The translations under genes were made by a program, and so were the position numbers. Positions 26,170 to 33,827 of a stretch of DNA of 64,000 nucleotides are shown here, piece by piece (the stretch's first letter is position 1; each line of letters opens with the position of its first letter). The stretch covers positions 1 through 64,000 of the forward strand of contig NZ_MDJZ01000005.1 in assembly GCF_002151125.1 (NCBI RefSeq). The letters run 5' to 3'. This DNA comes from Clavibacter michiganensis (lineage in GTDB: Bacteria; Actinomycetota; Actinomycetes; Actinomycetales; Microbacteriaceae). Below the pieces are notes generated by a model. It saw only the letters and a list, made by a program, of their open reading frames with translations. It was not told the origin of the DNA and did no database searches.

Positions 26170-26394
26170 GTGCCCGTCACCCTCGCCCCCACCACCGCCC
26201 CGACCCCGCCGGCCACGCACGCCGCCACCGCCCCGCGTCCCGGGGATCCCGCGTGCGTCGACTTCGCGGGCACCGCCGACGGCCTCCGTCACGCGGGCAC
26301 GCGCAGCCTCGAGGTCGACCTTGGGCCGATGCTCGCCGCGGCGCGGGCCCAGGCGCCGTCGGGCGTCGGCCCCGCCGCGCCGCTCGCCGCGTGA
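26170..26394 (+). CDS. Small hypothetical protein (74 residues)
   Basis: Starts at GTG with an unusually good ribosome site, AGGAGG, 5 nt upstream, the main reason to accept it. The product begins MPVTLAPTTAPTPPATHAAT (Thr/Ala/Pro-rich, no signal or helix). A more ordered half follows with one Cys (DPACVDFAGTADGLR). No family is recognised. It lies after the attenuator-like hairpins and before the PASTA gene. Confidence 0.45.
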   Translation: MPVTLAPTTAPTPPATHAATAPRPGDPACVDFAGTADGLRHAGTRSLEVDLGPMLAAARAQAPSGVGPAAPLAA

Positions 26395-26527
26395 CTCCCG
26401 ACCGGGCGGGACGAGGGTCCCCGCCCGCGGGATCGCGCCGGGATCGCCGACCGTCGCGCCCCTGACTGGGGGTGCGGGAGGCCGCCGGACGACGCGCCCG
26501 GGCTTCCCGCTCGGGCCGAGCGCCGCC

Positions 26528-26533
26528 TAACCT
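26528..26533 (+). promoter_or_regulatory. -10 element of the PASTA protein gene
   Basis: TAACCT, placing the transcript start near 26540, at the left edge of an 18-bp inverted repeat. Confidence 0.4.
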
Positions 26534-26545
26534 GAGCGAGGAGCA

Positions 26546-26563
26546 GTTCCCCACCTGGGGAAC
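26546..26563 (+). promoter_or_regulatory. Perfect inverted repeat GTTCCCCACCTGGGGAAC
   Basis: Two 8-bp arms separated by CC lie between the -10 box and the ribosome site of the PASTA gene, 18 nt before the ATG. It could be a repressor operator or a mRNA hairpin near the ribosome site. Confidence 0.55.
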
Positions 26564-26581
26564 GCTCTCTTGAGGAGCACC

Positions 26582-28093
26582 ATGTCGTCGACCCCGCCGC
26601 CCGCCTCCCCGACGTCGGTCACGCCGTCGTCCGACGAGCCCGGCTGGTTCGGCGACGGCGAGGGCAACCAGCGCTTCTGGGACGGCGTCCGCTGGACCGC
26701 GCTCGTCTCCGGCCGCCGCGTCTTCCCCGGTCGCGCCTCCTCGACGCCCGAGCCGCGCCTCATCACCGAGTCGCCGCTGCCCGAGGGCTACGCGCCCGGC
26801 GCCGCCCCGCTCGCCGCTCCCGCCGGATCCGCCGTCGACGCGTCCGTCGACGCCCCGCCCGCGGGCGCCCCGATGGCCCCGCCCACGGGCGCGCCCCTCG
26901 CGCCCCCGGCCGGCTACCCGATCGCGCCGCCCACCGGCGCGCCCCTCGCTCCGCCCACCGGCGCTCCCCTCGACGCCCCCGCGCCGCGCGCCTCCTCCGT
27001 CGCCGGCAGCTTCGCCCCGCAGGCCGGCGTGCCCGCGCCGCCGCGCCCGGCCACGAGCGCCGCGTCCGCCCCCACCCCGGGCGCCCCCGGGACCGCGCCG
27101 GCCCTGCGCGGCCGCAGCACGTGGCCGTGGGCCGCGCTCGCGGTCGCCGCGGTGCTCGTGGTCGCCGCCGCCGTCATCGCCGGGATCCCCGGCCTCCTCA
27201 TCGCGCTCGGCATCGTCGCGCTCATCGCGGGGCTCATCCCCCTGATCCGCCGCGGCTCCGCCTGGATCCCCGGCGTCCGCACCCGAGCCACCGGCGGCGT
27301 CGCGGCCGGCCTCGCCCTCGTGCTCATCGCGAGCGGAGCGGTCGCCGCCACGCTCGAGACGCCCGAGGAGACCGTCGCCGACCCCGACACCATCGAGATC
27401 TCCGACTCCCGCCCGGTTCCGGACGCGACGGATCTCGCCAACCCGCTCCCGGTCTCCGCCGACGGCCTGGTCGAGATGGTCGACGTGACGCGCATGACGG
27501 GAGCCGACGCCGGCGACACGCTCGCCGCGTCCGGCTTCGGCATCGCCTTCGCCGGCACCGGGGGCGGCGCGTTCGTCCGCCAGGACAACGGCATCGTCGC
27601 GAGCCAGGACCCGGCCGCCGGCACGCGCGTCGAGCCCGGCACGACCGTGACCCTGACGCTCGCAACTCCCGCTCCGGACCGCATCGCGGCGCCGGTCGTG
27701 CCGAAGGCGCCCGGCATCCCCTCGCGCCCCGGCACGCGACCGGGGACGCAGAACCCGGGATCGCCCGCGACCGGCGGCAACGGGAACAACGGCGGGAACA
27801 ACGGGAACAACGGCGGGAACGGGAACACCGGGAACAACGGCGGGAACAACGGGGACGACGGGGACAACGACTCCGACCCCGCGCCCACGAACCCGCCGGC
27901 CACCGACGAGCCCACCGTCCCGACGCCGGACCCGCAGCCGGAGCCGACGACGCCCACGCCCGTGGATCCCGCGCCCTCGCCCGAGCCCCCCGTCGAGGAG
28001 CCGGCGCCGACGACGCCGCCCGCGCCCCCGGAGCCCGAGGCGCCCGAGGTGCCCGAGGTGCCGCTGCCCGAGACGCCGCCGGCCGAGGGCTAG
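26582..28093 (+). CDS. DUF2510-PASTA membrane protein with low-complexity linkers
   Basis: The 503-residue protein has an N-terminal DUF2510-like module (PGWFGDGEGNQRFWDGVRW), then a Pro/Ala/Gly linker of repeated PPTGAPLA units. Membrane helices come next at about residues 180-245 in a hairpin. A PASTA-like domain follows, with DAGDTLAASGFGIAF and ending VEPGTTVTLTL. The C-terminal tail is Gly-Asn repeats followed by Pro/Glu/Thr-rich sequence, suited to crossing the cell wall. PASTA domains bind muropeptides or lipid II in Ser/Thr kinases, but no kinase domain is present here. The start has GAGGAG 6 nt upstream. Confidence 0.8.
   Translation: MSSTPPPASPTSVTPSSDEPGWFGDGEGNQRFWDGVRWTALVSGRRVFPGRASSTPEPRLITESPLPEGYAPGAAPLAAPAGSAVDASVDAPPAGAPMAPPTGAPLAPPAGYPIAPPTGAPLAPPTGAPLDAPAPRASSVAGSFAPQAGVPAPPRPATSAASAPTPGAPGTAPALRGRSTWPWAALAVAAVLVVAAAVIAGIPGLLIALGIVALIAGLIPLIRRGSAWIPGVRTRATGGVAAGLALVLIASGAVAATLETPEETVADPDTIEISDSRPVPDATDLANPLPVSADGLVEMVDVTRMTGADAGDTLAASGFGIAFAGTGGGAFVRQDNGIVASQDPAAGTRVEPGTTVTLTLATPAPDRIAAPVVPKAPGIPSRPGTRPGTQNPGSPATGGNGNNGGNNGNNGGNGNTGNNGGNNGDDGDNDSDPAPTNPPATDEPTVPTPDPQPEPTTPTPVDPAPSPEPPVEEPAPTTPPAPPEPEAPEVPEVPLPETPPAEG
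26853..26976 (+). repeat. Coding repeat, (APPTGAPL)n
   Basis: Roughly 24-nt units encode Pro/Ala/Gly-rich octapeptides in the extended linker of the PASTA protein; copies differ by synonymous and single-residue changes. Confidence 0.6.
27774..27868 (+). repeat. Coding tandem repeat GGGAACAAC/GGC encoding Gly-Asn tract
   Basis: Short units of GGGAACAACGGC and variants encode a GNNG-type tract of about 30 residues in the PASTA protein. Near-identical units suggest slippage-prone expansion. Confidence 0.7.
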
Positions 28094-28710
28094 CGCTCCC
28101 CCGCGTCCCCTTCCGGCTCGTCCGCGGCGCGACCCGCGGCCGTCGCCCGCAGGTGCGCGCGCTGCCCGTCGCGGTCGAGGATCGTGAGGATCTCGGCGAC
28201 CCCGCGGTAGGCGCTGATGCCGTGCGGCACCATCGTCGAGAACTCGGCGGCGTCGCCCTCCTCCACGAGGATCGTCCGCTCCCCGAGCTGCAGGCGCGCC
28301 GTCCCCGAGAGCACCGTGAACCAGTCGCGGCCCGGGTGCACGCCGAGCTGGTCGAGCGGGAGCGGCCGGGAGGGCGTCATGCGCATCTTCGCGACGAAGG
28401 CGCCGGATCCGCCGCTGCCCCGCGAGAGGATCCAGATCGTCCGGCCCAGCTGCGCATCCTCCTGCGGCCGGATCACGACGTCGGCGTCGTCGCCCGACTC
28501 GATGAGCGCGTCGAGCGACGTCTCGAGCGCCTGCGCGATCGGCACGAGCTGGTCGAGCGCGATGCGGCGGTGACCGGTCTCGATGCGGCTGAGCGTCGAC
28601 GGGCTGAGGAAGCACCGGGCGGCGAGCGCGTCGAGCGACCAGCCGCGGGCCTCGCGGAGGCCGCGGATGCGCTGGCGGACGAGGGCGTCGAGATCGGGCT
28701 CTTGCGTCAT
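28090..28710 (-). CDS. XRE-family regulator with C-terminal cupin domain
   Basis: The 206-residue protein has an HTH_3 domain at residues about 10-66 (IRGLREARGWSLDALAARCF, then LSRIETGHRRI). A cupin_2 barrel follows at about 110-185 (HPGRDWFTVLSGTARLQLG, GDAAEFSTMVPHGI). This fusion typically regulates a neighbouring metabolic gene by binding a small ligand in the cupin. The divergent methyltransferase 47 nt away is the likely target. Its stop codon overlaps that of the converging PASTA gene by 4 nt. A -10-like TACGAT lies 7 nt upstream of the ATG, so the mRNA may be leaderless. Confidence 0.88.
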   Translation of the reverse strand: MTQEPDLDALVRQRIRGLREARGWSLDALAARCFLSPSTLSRIETGHRRIALDQLVPIAQALETSLDALIESGDDADVVIRPQEDAQLGRTIWILSRGSGGSGAFVAKMRMTPSRPLPLDQLGVHPGRDWFTVLSGTARLQLGERTILVEEGDAAEFSTMVPHGISAYRGVAEILTILDRDGQRAHLRATAAGRAADEPEGDAGER

Positions 28711-28757
28711 AGGCAAGATCGTATGCGCCGGGGGCAGGCAGGCGCGACCCTGGATCC

Positions 28758-29612
28758 ATGCCCCATCACCACGCCCACGGCACCGCCGACCCGTCCCTCG
28801 CCGCCATGCTCGACCTCGACGCCCGGATCCTGCACGCCCACCAGCTCGAGCTGACCACCTGGATCCGCCGCCTCTCCCGCGACGCCGCCGGCCGCGTCGT
28901 CGTCGACCTCGGCGCCGGGACCGGGACCGGCACGGTCGCCCTCGCGCGGCGCTTCGGCCGGGCCGAGGTGCACGCCGTCGACGCGAGCGAGGCCATGCTC
29001 GCCCGGGTCGCCGAGCGCGCCGTCGTCGACGGCCTCGCCGACCGGATCCGCACCGTGCACGCCGACCTCGACGCGGGCTGGCCCGCCCTGCCGCCCGCCG
29101 ACCTGATCTGGGCCTCGCTCGTGCTGCACGAGGTCGCCGACCCCGCGCGCCTCCTCCGGCGCGCCCACGACGGCCTCGTGCCCGGCGGGATCCTCGCCGT
29201 CGTGGAGATGGCCGGCCCGCCGCGCTTCCTGCCGGACGACCTCGCACCCGGCCTCGGCCGCCCGGGGCTCGCCGACCGCCTCGACGACGCCGTCACGCAC
29301 GGCGGCACCGGCGGCCCCTCCCATCCGGACTGGGCGCCGTGGCTGCGGGACGCGGGGCTCGTCGACGTCGTCACGCGCACGTTCCCGATCGAGCCGGACC
29401 CGGCGGATCCGGTCGCGGCGGCCGCGACCCTCCCCTACGCTCGCGCCTGGCTGACCCGCGTCCGCGACCGCTCCGCGGACCGCCTCGACGCCGACGACCG
29501 CGCCGTGCTCGACGCGCTCCTCGACGACGACGGTCCGCACGCGCTCGCGCGGATCCCGGGCCTCGGCCTCCGCGGGACCCGCACCGCGTACGTGGGACGC
29601 CGGCAGCGCTGA
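28758..29612 (+). CDS. Class I SAM-dependent methyltransferase
   Basis: The 284-residue enzyme has motif I VVVDLGAGTGTGTVALARRF, the acidic residue ending motif II (HAVDASEAM), motif III region IRTVHADLDAGW and motif IV ADLIWASLVLHEVADP, a standard Rossmann methyltransferase close to the UbiE/type-11 group. The N-terminus carries His-rich HHHAHG, possibly metal binding but more likely chance. It is divergent from an XRE-cupin regulator that probably controls it. Methyl acceptor is unknown. Confidence 0.87.
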   Translation: MPHHHAHGTADPSLAAMLDLDARILHAHQLELTTWIRRLSRDAAGRVVVDLGAGTGTGTVALARRFGRAEVHAVDASEAMLARVAERAVVDGLADRIRTVHADLDAGWPALPPADLIWASLVLHEVADPARLLRRAHDGLVPGGILAVVEMAGPPRFLPDDLAPGLGRPGLADRLDDAVTHGGTGGPSHPDWAPWLRDAGLVDVVTRTFPIEPDPADPVAAAATLPYARAWLTRVRDRSADRLDADDRAVLDALLDDDGPHALARIPGLGLRGTRTAYVGRRQR

Positions 29613-29720
29613 CTCCGCGCCGAGCACGCGGCGAGGTCGCGCCACCGCGAATTCACCGGCTGGGGAAGAACATCGTCCGCCGTCGGCCCGCGCGACCCGG
29701 AGCTGCGGTAGTCCCGGGGC

Positions 29721-31346
29721 ATGACGCACCTCGATCGCCCGGTCGTCGCGGATCCGCCGTCGACCCTCCCGCCCGCGCACCCGGCACCGCCTCGCGCGCG
29801 GATCCCCGGCGGCTGGCGCCTCGTCGCCGCCGGCCTCCTCGCCGCGTCCGCGATGCTCCAGCTCGACGCCTCGCTCCAGCGCTGGGTCACGGCGGCCGCC
29901 TCCTGGGACGACCCGGTGGCCGGCGTCCAGGACAGCCGCTTCGACCACTCCTTCCCCTCCACCGAGTGGGTGCAGCTGGATGACGCGGCCAGGACCCACG
30001 GCCTCGGTGCGCTCCTGCTCGCCCTCGCGGTGCTCCCGATCGCGCGCAGCGTCCGGATGTCGGGGCGGGTCGGTCTCGTCGGCACCGCCGTGATCGCGGC
30101 GACGTTCGCGGGCATCGGCGCCCACGCACTCGTCTCGGGCCTCACCGGCGCGCCCGGCCCGCTCGCCGGGACCTACCTCTCGACGTACCTGCTCAACCTC
30201 GCGGGATGCATCGCGGTCGCCGTCGCCGTCGCCCGCGGACGCGCCCCGCTCGGGACGGCATGGGACGCGCTCGGCGCGATCCTCCTCCTCGGCAGCGGCC
30301 TCGTCGGCCAGCTCGTGGCCCTGTGCGCGATCGCGCCCGTGATCTGGGGCGGCACGTACTCCGACACCCCGATCCACACGGAGAGCGTCATCGCCACCAG
30401 CACGGCCTGCGCGTCCGTGGCGATGCTCGTCGCGGCCGTGCTCGCGCACCACCGCGGTCGACCGGACGACAGGACGTGGGCTCCACGGCTGCGCCCGGCC
30501 CGGCTGATCCGCGCCACGGCGGGGCGGGGTCGCCTGCATCGGGCGGATGACGCGTCAGCCGCGCGGGATCGCGCGTCTCCGACGCAGCACCGGCACGACG
30601 AGCGCCGCCAGCAGCACCGCGGCGACCACGCCGGCGCCGCCGCGCGTGATGGCGACGAAGACGATGCCGCGGAGCGCGTCGAGGTCGCGCGGCACGCCGT
30701 CGACCGCGACGGGCACGAGCACGGCCGCCACGGCGATGACCGCGAGCGCCGCCGCCAGCGCGCGACGCAGGGTCCGCTCCCCCGGCCCCGCGACGACCGG
30801 GCGCCGCTCCGTCCGCCGCAGCCATCGGACGGCGCCGACCCCCAGCACGACGAGCCCGCCCACGGACGACGCGTACTGGATCCACCGGAAGCCCGGAAGC
30901 GGACCCCACGGCTCGGCGAGCGCGGGAAGGAGCAGGGATCCGGCACGCCCCTCGTGCGTGAACGCGTCCCACGCCACGTGGGTCAGCACGCCGAGGAGCA
31001 GCGCGGCGAGCGCGAGGAGCGCCCCGCGCCACGTCGGCCGGGCCCGGTGCGCCCACGCGGCGGGCAGCCGGGATCCGACCGGCCCGGGCAGCAGGGCGCC
31101 CGCCGCCGGCCGCAGCAGCACCAGCCAGATCGCCAGCAGCGCCGCCGCCACGGGCAGCGCCGTCACGAGGAGGCTCGGGAACCCGTGCGTCTCGGCGTAG
31201 GAGAGGCCGCCGGGCAGGAACAGCGGGACGTCGGGCGCCATCGCGCCCGCCGCGACGGCCGCGGCGGCCGCGGCGGGGAGCGGACCGCGCACGGCGGGCA
31301 GCGCGACGACGGCGTGGCTGACGGTGAAGGGCATGCCCCATCCTGA
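29721..31346 (+). CDS. Membrane protein with abnormal read-through over the antisense DUF4184 gene
   Basis: Residues 1-275 form a credible membrane protein: a Pro-rich N-terminus, GWRLVAAGLLAASAMLQLD, four or five further hydrophobic helices, and HTESVIATSTACASVAMLVA as the last. I do not recognise the family, though the layout resembles DUF998-type proteins. From about position 30545 the frame continues without a stop for 800 nt as low-complexity Arg/His/Asp-rich sequence exactly antisense to the converging gene. The true protein probably ends near residue 275-280. Either the stop has been lost by mutation or frameshift, or a sequencing error hides it. The annotated end is the first in-frame stop. 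Confidence 0.5.
   Translation: MTHLDRPVVADPPSTLPPAHPAPPRARIPGGWRLVAAGLLAASAMLQLDASLQRWVTAAASWDDPVAGVQDSRFDHSFPSTEWVQLDDAARTHGLGALLLALAVLPIARSVRMSGRVGLVGTAVIAATFAGIGAHALVSGLTGAPGPLAGTYLSTYLLNLAGCIAVAVAVARGRAPLGTAWDALGAILLLGSGLVGQLVALCAIAPVIWGGTYSDTPIHTESVIATSTACASVAMLVAAVLAHHRGRPDDRTWAPRLRPARLIRATAGRGRLHRADDASAARDRASPTQHRHDERRQQHRGDHAGAAARDGDEDDAAERVEVARHAVDRDGHEHGRHGDDRERRRQRATQGPLPRPRDDRAPLRPPQPSDGADPQHDEPAHGRRVLDPPEARKRTPRLGERGKEQGSGTPLVRERVPRHVGQHAEEQRGEREERPAPRRPGPVRPRGGQPGSDRPGQQGARRRPQQHQPDRQQRRRHGQRRHEEAREPVRLGVGEAAGQEQRDVGRHRARRDGRGGRGGERTAHGGQRDDGVADGEGHAPS
30555..31334 (-). CDS. DUF4184 family membrane protein (metal-dependent hydrolase-like)
   Basis: The 259-residue protein starts MPFTVSHAVVALP and has about six hydrophobic helices and the DUF4184 motif LGVLTHVAWDAFTHEG, with His/Asp/His residues facing one another in the membrane, as in the YdjM/LexA-regulated hydrolase-like superfamily. 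AGGA lies 7 nt before the ATG. Activity is unproven. The whole gene is covered on the opposite strand by the read-through frame of the converging membrane protein. Confidence 0.85.
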   Translation of the reverse strand: MPFTVSHAVVALPAVRGPLPAAAAAAVAAGAMAPDVPLFLPGGLSYAETHGFPSLLVTALPVAAALLAIWLVLLRPAAGALLPGPVGSRLPAAWAHRARPTWRGALLALAALLLGVLTHVAWDAFTHEGRAGSLLLPALAEPWGPLPGFRWIQYASSVGGLVVLGVGAVRWLRRTERRPVVAGPGERTLRRALAAALAVIAVAAVLVPVAVDGVPRDLDALRGIVFVAITRGGAGVVAAVLLAALVVPVLRRRRAIPRG

Positions 31347-31388
31347 CGTCACCCGCCCGGCGCGGGGCGCCCACCGCGCCCGACCCCC

Positions 31389-31394
31389 TACCGT
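31389..31394 (+). promoter_or_regulatory. -10 element, leaderless deaD promoter
   Basis: TACCGT ends 6 nt before the ATG at 31401; no ribosome site fits in the gap. Confidence 0.5.
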
Positions 31395-31400
31395 TAGACC

Positions 31401-33158
31401 ATGAGCACTTCCGACACCGCCTCCGCTCCCGAGACGGACGCCCCCCGCACGACCTTCAGCGACCTCGGTCTCTCCGACCAGGTGCTCAAGGCACTCAAGG
31501 ACGTGGGCTACGAGACGCCCTCCGCGATCCAGGCCGCCACGATCCCCTCCCTCCTCTCCGGCCGCGACGTCCTCGGCGTCGCCCAGACCGGCACGGGCAA
31601 GACGGCCGCGTTCGCGCTGCCGATCCTCTCCAACCTCGACGTCTCCCAGAAGACCCCGCAGGCCCTCGTGCTCGCGCCCACCCGCGAGCTCGCGCTCCAG
31701 GTGTGCGAGGCGTTCGAGCGCTACGCGTCCGGCATGCGCGGCGTGCACGTGCTCCCCGTCTACGGCGGCCAGGGCTACGGCGTGCAGCTGTCGGCGCTCC
31801 GCCGCGGCGTGCACGTGGTCGTCGGCACCCCCGGCCGGATCATGGACCACCTCGACAAGGGCACGCTCGACCTCTCGCAGCTGAAGTTCCTCGTGCTCGA
31901 CGAGGCCGACGAGATGCTCAAGATGGGCTTCGCGGAGGACGTGGAGACGATCCTCGCGGACACCCCGAAGTCGAAGCAGATCGCGCTGTTCTCGGCCACG
32001 ATGCCCGCGCAGATCCGCCGCATCTCGGGCAAGTACCTGCAGGACCCCGAGGAGATCACGGTCAAGAACAAGACCACGACCTCCGCGAACACCACGCAGC
32101 GGTACCTGATGGTGTCGTACCCGCAGAAGGTCGACGCCCTCACGCGCATCCTCGAGACCGAGAACTTCGAGGGCATGATCGTGTTCGTCCGCACCAAGAA
32201 CGAGACGGAGACGCTCGCGGAGAAGCTCCGGGCCCGCGGGTACGCGGCCGCCGCCATCTCGGGCGACGTCGCGCAGGCGCAGCGCGAGCGCACGGTCGAG
32301 CAGCTCAAGTCCGGCAAGCTCGACATCCTCGTCGCCACGGACGTCGCGGCACGCGGCCTCGACGTCGACCGGATCAGCCACGTCGTCAACTACGACATCC
32401 CCATCGACACCGAGTCGTACGTCCACCGCATCGGCCGCACGGGCCGGGCCGGACGCAGCGGTGCGGCGATCAGCTTCGTCACGCCGCGGGAGCGTCGCCT
32501 GCTCACCGCCATCGAGAAGGCCACGCGCCAGCCGCTGACCGAGATGCGCATGCCGAGCGCGGAGGACGTGAACGTCACGCGCCTCTCCCGCTTCGACGAC
32601 GCGATCACCGCGGCCCTCGCCGACCGCGAGCGCCTCGACGCGTTCCGCGACATCGTGGGCCACTACGTGAGCCACCACGACGTGGTCGAGTCCGACGTGG
32701 CCGCCGCGCTCGCCATCGTCGCCCAGGGCGACACCCCGCTGCTGCTGTCCGCCGACGACCTCCGCCCGCCGCGCGTCGAGCGCGAGCGTCGGGACGACCG
32801 TCCGTCCCGTGACGGCGACGACCGCGGCGAGCGCCGCGCCCGTCCCGCGCGCGGCAGCGGCAACATGGCGACGTACCGGATCGACGTCGGCCGCCGCCAC
32901 CGCGTCGAGCCCCGCCAGATCGTCGGCGCGCTCGCGAACGAGGGCGGCTTCAGCCGCGAGGACTTCGGCCACATCGACATCCGCCCGGACTTCTCGCTCG
33001 TCGAGCTGCCGGCCGGGCTGCCGCAGGACAAGATCGACCGGCTCGCCAGCACGGTCATCAACGGCCGGCCGATCGACATCCGCCCCGACCGCGGCGGCCC
33101 CCGTGCCGCCGAGCGCGGTGCGGCCCCCGAGCGTCGCGGGCGGAAGCCCCGCGACTGA
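31401..33158 (+). CDS. deaD: DEAD-box ATP-dependent RNA helicase with DbpA RNA-binding domain
   Basis: The 585-residue helicase has the Q motif, motif I AQTGTGKT at 61-68, APTRELALQ, TPGR, DEAD at 167-170, SAT at 198-200, and the C-terminal lobe with ARGLDVDR and HRIGRTGRAGR near 335-345. A basic linker leads to a DbpA-type RNA-binding domain (residues about 490-560, IVGALANEGGFSREDFGHIDI) and an Arg-rich tail. This architecture is that of CsdA/DeaD proteins, which remodel RNA in ribosome assembly and cold adaptation. The promoter looks leaderless, and a strong hairpin follows the stop by 16 nt. Confidence 0.95.
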   Translation: MSTSDTASAPETDAPRTTFSDLGLSDQVLKALKDVGYETPSAIQAATIPSLLSGRDVLGVAQTGTGKTAAFALPILSNLDVSQKTPQALVLAPTRELALQVCEAFERYASGMRGVHVLPVYGGQGYGVQLSALRRGVHVVVGTPGRIMDHLDKGTLDLSQLKFLVLDEADEMLKMGFAEDVETILADTPKSKQIALFSATMPAQIRRISGKYLQDPEEITVKNKTTTSANTTQRYLMVSYPQKVDALTRILETENFEGMIVFVRTKNETETLAEKLRARGYAAAAISGDVAQAQRERTVEQLKSGKLDILVATDVAARGLDVDRISHVVNYDIPIDTESYVHRIGRTGRAGRSGAAISFVTPRERRLLTAIEKATRQPLTEMRMPSAEDVNVTRLSRFDDAITAALADRERLDAFRDIVGHYVSHHDVVESDVAAALAIVAQGDTPLLLSADDLRPPRVERERRDDRPSRDGDDRGERRARPARGSGNMATYRIDVGRRHRVEPRQIVGALANEGGFSREDFGHIDIRPDFSLVELPAGLPQDKIDRLASTVINGRPIDIRPDRGGPRAAERGAAPERRGRKPRD

Positions 33159-33174
33159 TCCGCCGATCGCCCTG

Positions 33175-33208
33175 ACGGCCCGTCGCCTCTCCGGAGGCGG
33201 CGGGCCGT
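33175..33208 (+). terminator. Terminator hairpin after deaD
   Basis: A 15-bp stem (33175-33189 with 33194-33208, one G-U pair) and TCCG loop, 16 nt after the stop; no T-tract. Confidence 0.85.
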
Positions 33209-33248
33209 CGTCGTGTCCGGCGCCGGTCGCCGATCCGCGCTCGGCCGG

Positions 33249-33254
33249 TAGCGT
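33249..33254 (+). promoter_or_regulatory. -10 element, leaderless acetyltransferase promoter
   Basis: TAGCGT ends 6 nt before the ATG at 33261. Confidence 0.5.
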
Positions 33255-33260
33255 GGCCCG

Positions 33261-33827
33261 ATGGATCCCGTCACCCTCCGCACCCCGCGCCTCACGCTCC
33301 GTCCGCCCGCGCTCGACGACGTCGACGCGATCCAGGCCGCGTGCCAGGACGCGGCGATCCAGCGGTACGTACCCGTCCCCGTGCCGTACTCGCGGGACGA
33401 TGCCGTCTCCTACGTCACCGGCTTCTGCGCCGACGGCTGGGCCTCGGGCGAGCGCCTCACCTGGGCCGTCGTCGAGGGCGACGGGCTCGTGGGCACCGTG
33501 GGGCTGCACGCCATCGCGGACGGCGCGGCCGAGATCGGGTACTGGCTGGCGCCGGGCGCGCGCGGCCGCGGGATCATGCGGGAGTCCGCCGCCGCCGTCG
33601 TCGACCACGGCTTCGACGCGTCCGCGGGTCTCGGGCTCGCGCGCATCGGCTGGCGCGCGTACGCCGGGAACGCCGGATCCGCCGCCGTCGCCCGCGCGCT
33701 CGGCTTCCGCTTCGAGGGGATCGCCCGCCTCGGCGCGCTCGGCCGCGACGGACGCGAGGACGACTGGCTGGCCGGGCTCCTCGCCACCGACGACCGCACG
33801 CCGCGGCCCTGGCCCGTGCTCGTGTGA
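33261..33827 (+). CDS. GNAT family N-acetyltransferase (RimJ/RimL-like)
   Basis: The 188-residue enzyme has the RimJ-type opening LRTPRLTLRPPALDD, beta strand IGYWLAPGARGRGIMRESAA (acetyl-CoA loop, R/Q-x-x-G-x-G/A), and late LGFRFEGIARLGALGRDGREDDW. Members acetylate N-terminal or small-molecule amines. It is coupled to the following hydrolase by a GTGA overlap. Substrate is unknown. Confidence 0.85.
   Translation: MDPVTLRTPRLTLRPPALDDVDAIQAACQDAAIQRYVPVPVPYSRDDAVSYVTGFCADGWASGERLTWAVVEGDGLVGTVGLHAIADGAAEIGYWLAPGARGRGIMRESAAAVVDHGFDASAGLGLARIGWRAYAGNAGSAAVARALGFRFEGIARLGALGRDGREDDWLAGLLATDDRTPRPWPVLV

Noticed and set aside
27774-27868. Short tandem GGGAACAAC repeats as an iteron or origin
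   Set aside because: They are in frame within the PASTA protein and encode a Gly-Asn linker; no DnaA boxes or replication genes are nearby.
28217-28573. Plus-strand 118-codon frame inside the XRE-cupin gene
   Set aside because: Antisense shadow without ribosome site or recognisable domain, opposite a clear helix-turn-helix and cupin.
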